DNA from: an uncultured Anaerolineae bacterium
GTDB taxonomy: Bacteria; Chloroflexota; Anaerolineae; Aggregatilineales; UBA2796
Length of the DNA stretch: 44,212 nt
Direction: 5' to 3'
Assembly: GCA_938005675.1 (NCBI GenBank)
Contig: CALKXH010000037.1
Span: 1 to 44,212 of the forward strand
In this document: piece after piece, positions 16,701-23,235 of the stretch
How positions within the stretch are numbered: position 1 is the stretch's first letter
Layout of the letters: the number at the start of each line of letters is the position of its first letter
Translations under genes and position numbers: made by a program
The notes under the pieces: generated by a model
Database searches by the model: none
Told to the model about the DNA's origin: nothing
Seen by the model: only the letters and a program-made list of their open reading frames with translations

Positions 16701-16953
16701 CGGGGCGCACCAAGAGGATGATCGGCACTTCGGGCGATTGCGCCAAGTAGCTGAGCCAGTCCGCGCAGCAGCGCCTCAGCTCGTCGTATCTCACCAAGAC
16801 GAGGTCGGGCGCTAGGGCGTGGAGGGTGGCGGGCGAGGCGCTGTTCAGGAAATAGATCAGCGGCTCAGGCAGGGCTGCATCCTGCGCGATTCGGCGCATC
16901 TCAGTCAGATCAGCGTCAGGGGCAGCTAGGAGAATTAAGCGATAAGCGTCCAT
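13750..16953 (-). CDS. Multi-PAS/GAF histidine kinase with N-terminal pseudo-receiver
   Basis: This 1067-residue soluble kinase has domains in this order: receiver-like fold (about 1-125), PAS (135-235), GAF (250-420), PAS (425-530), GAF (540-705), PAS (730-850), HisKA with H859 in NAAHELRTPL, and HATPase_c (N-box NLLVNALNY, DSGVGI, GTGLGLTIA). The receiver-like part lacks the acceptor Asp (PDLVLVRYDELR) and the conserved Lys (FDYVQSEP), so it should not be phosphorylated. No membrane span is present. It begins 78 bases after kaiC on the same strand. In the cyanobacterial clock CikA also pairs a kinase with a pseudo-receiver that binds KaiB, so this is a good candidate for the clock output or input kinase. 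No response regulator is encoded next to it. Confidence 0.9.
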   Translation of the reverse strand: MDAYRLILLAAPDADLTEMRRIAQDAALPEPLIYFLNSASPATLHALAPDLVLVRYDELRRCCADWLSYLAQSPEVPIILLVRPEERAAAQPLAELPHILPFDYVQSEPYMLRQIVDFAVQQRRTQRLLEQNLQAFSDSSRLLHNLINHNADGMLVIDQEGIIRFANQSAGALFGRSVEALIGLPFGFPLVLGRTTELDLRTADGRECVVEMQLVTTEWQGQTAYLAALRDATERVLAQRRLQQRLALERLLATISAQLVSLPIGEVDERIMSALQRLAEFIGAERAALVDLCGAPTWLAITHLWEAPHIAGYHPDVDAEAIYRAAVETFTQQDWMLVPDIQALPPDDPVGRVLRGRGVRTLMGIAMRNNGVLRGCLVFSSVSETRPWQPEDAALLSIAADVFASTLRRAAINRALRESEARLRFVMNNAPLILFTFNREGVIDFLEGALVNQRYPHLRPKVGQSALEDRFIGAYLRKALQGESQRLTFELQDTSAIELYLTPLRDDAGAIIGGIAVAFDVTERERAQQAERRHAAFLKTLADASIALTRSLQVQSVLETILEYAERLVPCEGSWIVLLKGEAGEVRAARGRSAESIHRRWEAITSHLDARSRLERSQCADGIELIPDTAADPDWLPIEGTEWIRSYLSLLIELEGRTIGVISFDSATPNYFTREHAERLKALIGYAAIAIQNADLYQTIERNAKELERHVRLRTAELEIERARLRAILDAMEEGVIFFEFQEDAWRATYANPAFHRLFGTQESQIVGQTFLSLAEMIPVSEASPSQREILRALERDGAWQGVIEYPRKDGSAFAAHVSVTKVTNLRSKHIGTVALIRDISKEKALQEQKDRFIANAAHELRTPLTNLKMRLYLLRRQPEAAQTHLAVIEQVTRRIQLLVEDLLDVTRFERGMIALKREPLRLDELLASILEVQRPHFEEKGVRLLSDLLAIAVPALADPERLTQVFTNLLVNALNYTETGGTVCLSLRCEGAEAVAEVQDSGVGIDAKSLKHIFEPFFRANLGTQRGTGLGLTIAREIVEAHGGSIAAQSEVGVGTRMIVRLPLAQ

Positions 16954-17031
16954 AAGGCTATATACTCCATTGACGACCGAGCGTTGGAGCGCCTTGCGAT
17001 CGCGTAAATTATTACGAGTTTAATACGCTGC

Positions 17032-18543
17032 TCACCTATCGGCAAGATCGGGGGCGTCATCTTGGAATAAGTTTGTTAGACGATCCAGCTCATCCTTATT
17101 GAGGTAGCTGAACTGCCCCGACAGGATGCCCGATACGTTGCGGAAAGGCTTGCCGATGTGCATCCCCGTGCCGTCGATAGTGAACTCGCGGATATCCTTA
17201 TCGTGGAGCGAGCCGCGCATCTTCAAGATGGTCAGCCCGCGCCGCATCTCGCCGTAGTACTCCACGTAGCGCAGCAGGATGATCGAATCGGTGATGGTGC
17301 TGATGTGCGCCTCGGTGATCGAGGTGCCGCCCAGCAGATTGGGCGTGGTGGCGGTGAACAAGCCGGCGATCTCTTCGTGTTTGATGAACGAGGTCAGGTC
17401 GATGACGAACTCGCGGAAGCCGCGCCGCGTGCCGACGCGCTCCAAGGCGGAGAGGCTATCAATTGCCACGCGAGTGGGACGGTAAGCGCTGATCTCCGAC
17501 TTGATGCGCAGGAGGTGATCCTCCAGCCCGCTGATCTCAGGGTACTCAGCGACCACGCGCAGGAGTCCGTCGGCTTCCATGCGCGGGAAGTCCACGTTCC
17601 AGCCGATGGCGTTGCGGAAGAGCTGCTCGCGGCTCTCCTCAAAGGCGAACAGCAAGCAGCGCTCGCCTTGCGCCACGCCGCCCGCCAAGAAAGTGGTGGC
17701 GACGAGCGTCTTGCCGGTGCCAGTCGCGCCGGAGACGAGGATGATCGAGTCGCGGAAGAAGCCGCCGCCGCACATCTGATCGAGTTGGGCGCTGCCGGAG
17801 CTGATGCGCAAGTCGGAGGATTTCTGCTTCAGCTCGATGGCGGAGAGCGGCATGACCACCACGCCCTGATCGGGCGTCACGGTGAAGGGGAACTCGCCCT
17901 TGCGATGCGAGGTGCCGCGGAACTTGAGCACCTCGATGGTGCGGCGGCGTTTCTCGTCCTCCAGCACGTTGCGCAGGATGATCACGTTATCGGCGACGAA
18001 TTCCTCCACGCTGTGGCGCGCCACGGCGCCGTACTCGCTATCGCGCTCGCTGGTCACCAGCGCCGTGACGCCCAGCGCCTTCAGGGCGCTGGTCAGGCGG
18101 AGGAGCTCGGCGCGCACCGTGCCGTGGTCGGCGAACTGGCTGAAGACGGCGCTGAGCGAGTCGATCACCAAGCGACGGGCGTTCAGGCGGCGGACGGCGT
18201 GCTCGATGCGCGCCAGCAGCCCGCCGAAATCGTAGCTGCCGACCACCACCTGACTGTCAGGCACGTAGGAGGCATCCACGAACGCCCATTTGTTCTCGGC
18301 TTCCCACTGGGCGATATCCCAGCCGAAGCCGCGCATGTTACGCCGAATGTCTTCAGGCAGCTCTTCAAAGGTGACGAAGATGCCCGCCTCGCCGTGCTGA
18401 ACGCCTTGCGCGAGGAAGTTACAGGCGAAGACCGTCTTGGCGCTGCCAGCGCTGCCGCTCAGCAGCGTGACGCGCCCCTTAGGCAAGCCGCCGTTGGCGA
18501 TGTGATCGAAGCCTTCGATGTAAGTCGGCAGTTTCTCCAACAT
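17032..18543 (-). CDS. kaiC: KaiC, double-domain circadian-clock ATPase/autokinase
   Basis: KaiC is a hexameric RecA-like protein whose CI ring hydrolyses ATP slowly and whose CII ring phosphorylates and dephosphorylates itself. The 503-residue protein has both domains. CI shows GSAGSAKT (K36), catalytic E60-E61 and VIDSLS. CII shows GATGTGKT, E302-E303 and AIDSLS. The phosphorylation pair is retained as S415-T416 in AHISTITDSI, matching S431/T432 of Synechococcus. The C-terminus (GILSGQFSYLNKDELDRL and an acidic end) resembles the A-loop and tail that KaiA pulls on. The CI Walker A has Ala where Gly normally precedes Lys. The ATG overlaps the kaiB stop by one base, implying coupled translation. 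Confidence 0.96.
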   Translation of the reverse strand: MLEKLPTYIEGFDHIANGGLPKGRVTLLSGSAGSAKTVFACNFLAQGVQHGEAGIFVTFEELPEDIRRNMRGFGWDIAQWEAENKWAFVDASYVPDSQVVVGSYDFGGLLARIEHAVRRLNARRLVIDSLSAVFSQFADHGTVRAELLRLTSALKALGVTALVTSERDSEYGAVARHSVEEFVADNVIILRNVLEDEKRRRTIEVLKFRGTSHRKGEFPFTVTPDQGVVVMPLSAIELKQKSSDLRISSGSAQLDQMCGGGFFRDSIILVSGATGTGKTLVATTFLAGGVAQGERCLLFAFEESREQLFRNAIGWNVDFPRMEADGLLRVVAEYPEISGLEDHLLRIKSEISAYRPTRVAIDSLSALERVGTRRGFREFVIDLTSFIKHEEIAGLFTATTPNLLGGTSITEAHISTITDSIILLRYVEYYGEMRRGLTILKMRGSLHDKDIREFTIDGTGMHIGKPFRNVSGILSGQFSYLNKDELDRLTNLFQDDAPDLADR

Positions 18544-18848
18544 TATTTTTGCTCCAAGCTCTCGTCTTCAATGCCCTCAGACGGAAAGGGGATATCGAGC
18601 GCCTTCAAGACGCCTCGCACATCCGAGAGGTCGCCCACCAAGCGGCGGCGCGGCAAGGGCAGCTCGCGGATGACCGTCGGCGTGGCGAGGATTTTCTCTT
18701 CCTCCGCCAATTCAGGATTCTCCAGAACGTCCACGATGGTGATTTGGTAGTTGCCCGCTAAATATTTATCGCAGAGGTCGTATAAATTGTAAATGGCGCG
18801 CTCTGTGCGTACCGTTTTCCCTGTAACATAGAGTTTAAGTATGTACAT
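18543..18848 (-). CDS. kaiB: KaiB clock protein
   Basis: KaiB is a fold-switching thioredoxin-like protein that binds the KaiC CI ring and counters KaiA. The 101-residue protein has the hallmark segments YILKLYVTGKT, the central IVDVLENPELAEEEKILATPTVI and the end RRRLVGDLSDVRGVLKALDI. Length and spacing fit the family, with an acidic C-terminal tail as in cyanobacterial KaiB. It begins 2 bases after the stop of the PAS protein gene and its stop overlaps the kaiC start (TAATG), so the three genes form one tightly coupled transcript. Confidence 0.96.
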   Translation of the reverse strand: MYILKLYVTGKTVRTERAIYNLYDLCDKYLAGNYQITIVDVLENPELAEEEKILATPTVIRELPLPRRRLVGDLSDVRGVLKALDIPFPSEGIEDESLEQK

Positions 18849-18850
18849 GG

Positions 18851-19780
18851 CTAATCTTCTCTAGCGGGCGTGGGCGGCGTAGTGCGTAGAATGCCGAGCG
18901 CATAGGTGCGATAGAACGAGACGAGGTAGCCCATCAGCTCCAGCGCTGCCAAACGCCCCTCTTCGGCGTAGAGTTCGGCTTTGGGCGCGGTTTGGTCGCT
19001 CATCAAAGCGCGCATGGCGCGCACGTGCAGCTCGATCACATCGCGCGGCAAGACCCGCAAGACGCCCAGCTGAGCCGCCAACTGGCGCAACGCCTCCGAG
19101 CGCTCGCGCGTCTCGCCGAAGAGGCGCTGCTCAACGGCGCGCTCAAGCACGGCGCGGTACTGATCGGCGAAGCGCTCGAAGAGGTGCGGCTGGCTCTGGC
19201 TGAGCGGGCGGGCGCCGAAGAGCTGCTCGGTGATGGGCGTCGCGGGGGCGTTCAGGCGCGCCACCGTCTCGATCTCGTGCTGCGCGCGCGCTTGCAGTTC
19301 TTGGCGGGCGTTCAGCACGCGCTCGGTGATATCGATATGGCGCACCAACAAGCCCGCGGGCGCGCTCTCAGCCGCCGTGCGGATCGGCGTGACGTGCAGC
19401 AAGAACCAGCGCTCTTGATCGGGCGCGTGGCAGGGATACTCCAGCTGAAAACTAGGGAGCGCGCCCTCTAGCACGGCGCGCATCCCCTCCAGCGTGCTGA
19501 TCGCCTCGACGCTCTCAGGCGCGCTTGCCCGTCGGCAGACCTCGAAATAATTCGTGCCGACGTCGGTGTGCGCGGTGTTCGGATCGCCGTTTTGACGGGC
19601 GAAATCCCGCCACGCAGCGTTGACCGCCAAGATTGTGCCTTGCGCATCGAGGATGGCGGCGTGATCGGGCAGCGCATCCAGAATTGCCTGTGCTAACACC
19701 TGTTCGCTGAACCTAGAGTCTATCACTGTGCTGCTCTCAGTCTGGGGAACATTGGACGTTTGCCCCGTTGAAACGTCCAA
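18851..19780 (-). CDS. PAS protein with KaiA/RsbU-like C-terminal domain
   Basis: The protein of up to 309 residues has one PAS domain (about 28-152: ILDALPDHAAILDAQGTILA through GLLVRHIDITER), a short helical linker, and a helical domain at about 199-295. The latter has FERFADQYRAVLERAV, RDVIELHVRAMRAL and EEGRLAALELMGYLVSFYR. This order of helices and the D-x-I-E-L-H and L-x-x-M/L-x-x-Y-R positions resemble the KaiA C-terminal domain, which shares its four-helix fold with the RsbU N-terminal domain. It is the first gene of the kaiBC operon, 2 bases before kaiB, so a KaiC-directed, signal-sensing KaiA substitute is plausible but inferred. The start is uncertain: TTG 19780 lies inside a hairpin, while GTG 19726 also keeps the whole PAS domain. 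Confidence 0.85.
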   Translation of the reverse strand: MDVSTGQTSNVPQTESSTVIDSRFSEQVLAQAILDALPDHAAILDAQGTILAVNAAWRDFARQNGDPNTAHTDVGTNYFEVCRRASAPESVEAISTLEGMRAVLEGALPSFQLEYPCHAPDQERWFLLHVTPIRTAAESAPAGLLVRHIDITERVLNARQELQARAQHEIETVARLNAPATPITEQLFGARPLSQSQPHLFERFADQYRAVLERAVEQRLFGETRERSEALRQLAAQLGVLRVLPRDVIELHVRAMRALMSDQTAPKAELYAEEGRLAALELMGYLVSFYRTYALGILRTTPPTPARED

Positions 19781-19781
19781 T
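19751..19781. promoter_or_regulatory. Perfect inverted repeat at the head of the kai operon
   Basis: ATTGGACGTTT (19751-19761) and its exact complement (19771-19781) flank a 9-base spacer. The repeat begins about 7 bases after the predicted transcription start of the operon. It could be an operator or a leader hairpin. It lacks a T run on either strand, so it is not a terminator. Confidence 0.6.
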
Positions 19782-19794
19782 GCCCTCAGCTGTC

Positions 19795-19803
19795 ATTATT
19801 GCA
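19795..19803 (-). promoter_or_regulatory. Extended -10 promoter of the kai operon
   Basis: On the minus strand TGCAATAAT forms an extended -10 box (hexamer 19795-19800). No good -35 is seen. Transcription would start near 19788. Confidence 0.4.
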
Positions 19804-19859
19804 CAGTTTTTGGAAAGATGATCGCACAGCTCGGCGGCTGCGCCAAGCGTCGGCGCAGT

Positions 19860-21602
19860 TCAGTTGCTCAGCTGCGCGTTGAGCTGCTCGATGGTCTCTT
19901 CGATCAGGCTGACCGCCTCGCGCAGGGTGGCGGCGTCGAAGGCGAAGCGCGCGCCCGCCTTTTGGTAGAGTTGCGGCAACGCCGCCGAGCCGCCCAGCGC
20001 CAAAGCTTGGCGGTAGCGCGTCACCGCCGCCCGCTGATCGCTGAGGGCGCCCCGCCAGACTTGCGCCGCGCCCAGCTGCGCCAAGCCGTACTCCACGTAG
20101 TAGAACGGGATGCGGAAGATGTGCAGCTTGCGATGCCAGCCGGTCGCTTTGAAAGCCTCCAAGCCCGACCAATCCACGCCTTGAATGAAGCGATCCCACA
20201 GCGCCGACCACTGCGCGTCGCAGGCGGCGGGGTCTTTGGCGGCTTCGAGGTTGGTGTAGACCCAATGCTGGAAGGCATCCACGACCGCCATGTACGCCCA
20301 GAAGGTGATCATGTTCTGCAGATGCTCAAGGCGGGCGCGGGCGGCGTCGGCGGGGCTGTAGAAGCCGCCCTGATCGGCGCTCAGGTAGGGCGCGGCGAGC
20401 AGCTCCATGCCCATCGAGGCGACTTCGGCGAACTCGATGGGCGTCTCGCGCTGTTGCAGGTAGGGCAGCGGGGCGCTCTCGAAGACGTGGAAGGCGTGAC
20501 CGGCTTCGTGCAGCAGGGTCTGCACGTCATCGTGCAAGCCGACCGCGTTCATGAAGATGAAGGGGCGCTTGGCGACGGGGAAAGCCGTGCAGTAGCCGCC
20601 GGGCGCCTTGTTGGGGCGATTCGCCAAGTCGAGCAAGCCTTCGCGGCGCATGGTGGCGAAGTACTCGCCCAGCGTTGGATCGACGTGGTGGAAGATCGAC
20701 TCGGCGCGCGCCTCCAGCTCATCGATGGATTGATAGGGCTTCAGGGCGGGGCGCGGATGCGCATCGACGCTCAGTTGCATCGGATGGGTCGGATCGATGC
20801 TCATATCCCACGGGCGCAGCGTCTCGACGCCCAGCGCGCGGCGTTGCCGCTCTAGAAGGCGCACCATCGTCGGCACGACCACCTCCTCGATGGCGGCGTG
20901 GAAGTTCAAGCAGTCCTGAGGCGTGTAATCGAAGCGCCCGGCGGCTTTCCAGCGGTACTCAAGGTAGGTGCTGAAGCCGACGTTGGCGGCGATCTGCTGG
21001 CGCACGTTCAGGAATTTGACCCACAGCGCGTTGAGCGCCTCCCGATCCGCCAAGTAGCGCTCATGGGCGAGCCGCCACGCCCGTTCGCGGACAGCGCGGT
21101 CGGGAGTTTGGGCGGCGACTTGCAGGCGCGCCACAGGGACTTCCTCGCCTTCCCACGTGACTGTTTGCGCGCCGATGATCTTATCGTATTCGGTGCCGAG
21201 CTTCTGCTCCTCCACGAAGAGCGGCAAGTTCGCCTCGCGGAAAATCTCCAAATCCACGCGCATGTTGCGCAGCGGTATCTCGAAGCCTTCGGGCTGCAAG
21301 CCGCTCTCCACCAGTTTGCGCTGCAGCAGGTTGTTCGCCATCTGCAGGGGCGGCAACATGCTCTCGACGTAGCTCAGGTAGCGCCGCTCGGCTTCGGCGT
21401 CGGCGGTATTTTGCGAGTTCGCCACAGCGAGGCGCGCGAAGACCTCCATGATCAGCTCGCCCAGCTGAGTCCAGCCCGTCAGCCAGCTCTGGACGTTCTC
21501 GGCGCTCAGTTCGGTCTGGTAGAGGGCTTGAAAGTAGGGCTGATAGTGTTCCATGCGCCAGTCCATCGCCTCTAGCGCACTGCGGGGCAGATCGTCAAAC
21601 AT
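19860..21602 (-). CDS. M3 family oligoendopeptidase (PepF-like)
   Basis: This 580-residue cytoplasmic zinc peptidase would degrade short peptides. The active site is H365-E366-AG-H369 in LLHEAGHAFHVF, followed by the third ligand in PIEFAEVASMGMELL. Upstream are the family's helical segments (EKxxVAR-like AQTPDRAVRERAWRLAHERY) and the downstream HKLHIFRIPFYYVEYGLAQLGA that closes the channel. The size fits the oligoendopeptidase F group. I start at ATG 21602 with AAGGAG 6 bases upstream; an in-frame start at 21644 adds 14 residues without homology. It lies just upstream of the kai operon on the same strand, but the kai promoter region between them suggests separate control. Confidence 0.92.
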   Translation of the reverse strand: MFDDLPRSALEAMDWRMEHYQPYFQALYQTELSAENVQSWLTGWTQLGELIMEVFARLAVANSQNTADAEAERRYLSYVESMLPPLQMANNLLQRKLVESGLQPEGFEIPLRNMRVDLEIFREANLPLFVEEQKLGTEYDKIIGAQTVTWEGEEVPVARLQVAAQTPDRAVRERAWRLAHERYLADREALNALWVKFLNVRQQIAANVGFSTYLEYRWKAAGRFDYTPQDCLNFHAAIEEVVVPTMVRLLERQRRALGVETLRPWDMSIDPTHPMQLSVDAHPRPALKPYQSIDELEARAESIFHHVDPTLGEYFATMRREGLLDLANRPNKAPGGYCTAFPVAKRPFIFMNAVGLHDDVQTLLHEAGHAFHVFESAPLPYLQQRETPIEFAEVASMGMELLAAPYLSADQGGFYSPADAARARLEHLQNMITFWAYMAVVDAFQHWVYTNLEAAKDPAACDAQWSALWDRFIQGVDWSGLEAFKATGWHRKLHIFRIPFYYVEYGLAQLGAAQVWRGALSDQRAAVTRYRQALALGGSAALPQLYQKAGARFAFDAATLREAVSLIEETIEQLNAQLSN

Positions 21603-21701
21603 TTTTCGCTCCTTAAAGCAAGAGATACAGTTGAATTGTGGCACAGCTCGGCGGAATTGAGTAGATTTTTCGGCTGAAAGTCGGATGCGTGAGGCGTTTT
21701 G

Positions 21702-23138
21702 ATGCGGCGCGGACTGATTGCGGCGGTGCTGGTCGCTTGTGCGCTCTTGCCCAGCGCGGCGGGGCGCGCCCAGATGACTTTGCGCTATGGCGAGGCGGTG
21801 CAGGGCGCGCTGAGCGCGGCGCAGCCTGAGGCGCGCTATCGCTTCGGCGGGCGGGCGGGCGATGCCGTGCTGATCGCGGTCGACTCAGCCGACTCTGAGG
21901 CGCTCGATCCGCTCGTCATGCTGCTGGATGGCGAGCAGCGGCAAGTCCTTGCGCTGGACGATAACAGCGGCGGCGGCGTCAACGCGCGCTTGCGGCACGT
22001 CCTGCCGCGCGATGGCGGCTATCTGATCAAGGTGATCGCCTCGCCGCGGGCGCAGCGCGGCAACGGGACTTTTCGGCTGGCGCTGAGCCTGCTCAACCCA
22101 ACTCCGACGCCCTCGCCGCTCAGCGAGGCGCCGCGCCTTGCCGCGCTCACGCCCGGCGAGTCGGTGCGCGCCGAATTGAGCGATGGCGCGCCCTTCCGCC
22201 TGTACGCGCTGTACGCGCTCGCCGCGCAGCCGCTCAGCCTGAGCTTGCGCCTAGAGGGCGCCTTGCCCGTCGGCATGTACCTGTACAGCCACGACTTCGA
22301 GCGGCGGCTGGCTACGGCGGAGCTGACCGATCAGCTGACTTTCACGCCGCGCGCCGAGGGCTGGCACTGGCTGATCCTCTCGCGCCTCGCCCCGACGGGC
22401 GGCGCCGCCTACACGCTCACGCGGGCGCCTGAGCCGCTCAGCCGCCCCGCCGCCGCAGAGGGAATCCGCTTGGTGGCGGGCACGGCGCAAGCGGGCGCGC
22501 TCAGCCCGCGCTTCGCCACGCTCTACCACTTCGAGGCGCAGAGCGGCAGCCGCATCGATCTGCTCTTGCAATCTCAGGAGGCTCTGCCCGCCCTGATCCT
22601 GCTGGGCGACGAGCAGTTTGAGCAGGTGGCGCTCGGCGCGGGGGCGCTGCGCAACGTCGCGCTGGCGCGCACGGGCAGATATTACGCGGTCGTGGTGCGC
22701 AGCGGCGGCGTGAACGATCCCGTCGGCGGCGAATACACGCTCACCCTCAGCGGCGCGCTGACTCCGCCCCCCACGCCGACGCCCGCGCCGCCGACGGTCT
22801 TGCCGATTCGCTCGGGCGAGGCGCGGCGCGGCAGCCTAGACGATCAGCGCTACATCGCCTACTACACCTTCGCGGGCAAGGGCGGCGACTCCGCCCAGAT
22901 CAGGCTGATCGTCGAGGGCGGGACGCTGGAGCCGCTCCTGTATCTATACGTCTATCGGGACGGGCAGCCGAGTCTGCTCAGCAGCGCGGTGGCGGAGGAG
23001 ACACAGCCGCGTAGCGCACAAATTCAGATCGTTTTACCCGAAGCGGCAACCTATTTGCTAGTCGTGACGCGCTACGGCGCCGCCCAAGGCACCTCGCAAG
23101 GCGCCTACGCCCTAGAGTTGACTCTCACAGGGCGGTAA
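21702..23138 (+). CDS. Secreted protein with repeated PPC-type beta domains
   Basis: The 478-residue exported protein has a signal peptide (residues 1-24, ending SAAGRAQ). After it come about four beta-sandwich units of the bacterial pre-peptidase C-terminal (PPC) type: G-x2-V-x-G-x-L...Y-x-F...G-D-x-V-x-I-x-V near 30-130, then near 145-240, 255-355 and 375-475. Proline-threonine linkers join the units (LLNPTPTPSPL and TPPPTPTPAPP). No protease or other catalytic domain is present, so it is a stand-alone PPC protein, perhaps binding polymer or peptide at the cell surface. ATG 21702 follows GAGG by 9 bases. Its role is unknown. Confidence 0.75.
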   Translation: MRRGLIAAVLVACALLPSAAGRAQMTLRYGEAVQGALSAAQPEARYRFGGRAGDAVLIAVDSADSEALDPLVMLLDGEQRQVLALDDNSGGGVNARLRHVLPRDGGYLIKVIASPRAQRGNGTFRLALSLLNPTPTPSPLSEAPRLAALTPGESVRAELSDGAPFRLYALYALAAQPLSLSLRLEGALPVGMYLYSHDFERRLATAELTDQLTFTPRAEGWHWLILSRLAPTGGAAYTLTRAPEPLSRPAAAEGIRLVAGTAQAGALSPRFATLYHFEAQSGSRIDLLLQSQEALPALILLGDEQFEQVALGAGALRNVALARTGRYYAVVVRSGGVNDPVGGEYTLTLSGALTPPPTPTPAPPTVLPIRSGEARRGSLDDQRYIAYYTFAGKGGDSAQIRLIVEGGTLEPLLYLYVYRDGQPSLLSSAVAEETQPRSAQIQIVLPEAATYLLVVTRYGAAQGTSQGAYALELTLTGR

Positions 23139-23193
23139 GCGCGCCGATCAGCTTTCGGGGCAGAAAAGTTTGATTCGCCTTACGGCGCGAGGC

Positions 23194-23202
23194 TGCTATA
23201 AT
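23194..23202 (+). promoter_or_regulatory. Extended -10 promoter of tgt
   Basis: TGCTATAAT, with a perfect TATAAT at 23197-23202, lies 33 bases before the tgt start. No convincing -35 is seen, which is normal for extended -10 promoters. Confidence 0.6.
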
Positions 23203-23235
23203 GTGAGCTTGTGCGCGGAACAACCAAAGAAGCGA

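Noticed and set aside
16996-17003. GCGATCGC, identical to the cyanobacterial HIP1 octamer, between kaiC and the kinase gene
   Set aside because: I noticed only this one copy, so it does not support transfer of the kai genes from Cyanobacteria.
17158-18750. 530-codon open frame on the plus strand
   Set aside because: It is antisense to kaiC and kaiB, whose motifs are unambiguous.
19751-19781. Hairpin read as terminator of the M3 peptidase gene
   Set aside because: No T run follows on the minus strand, and it lies after the predicted kai promoter.
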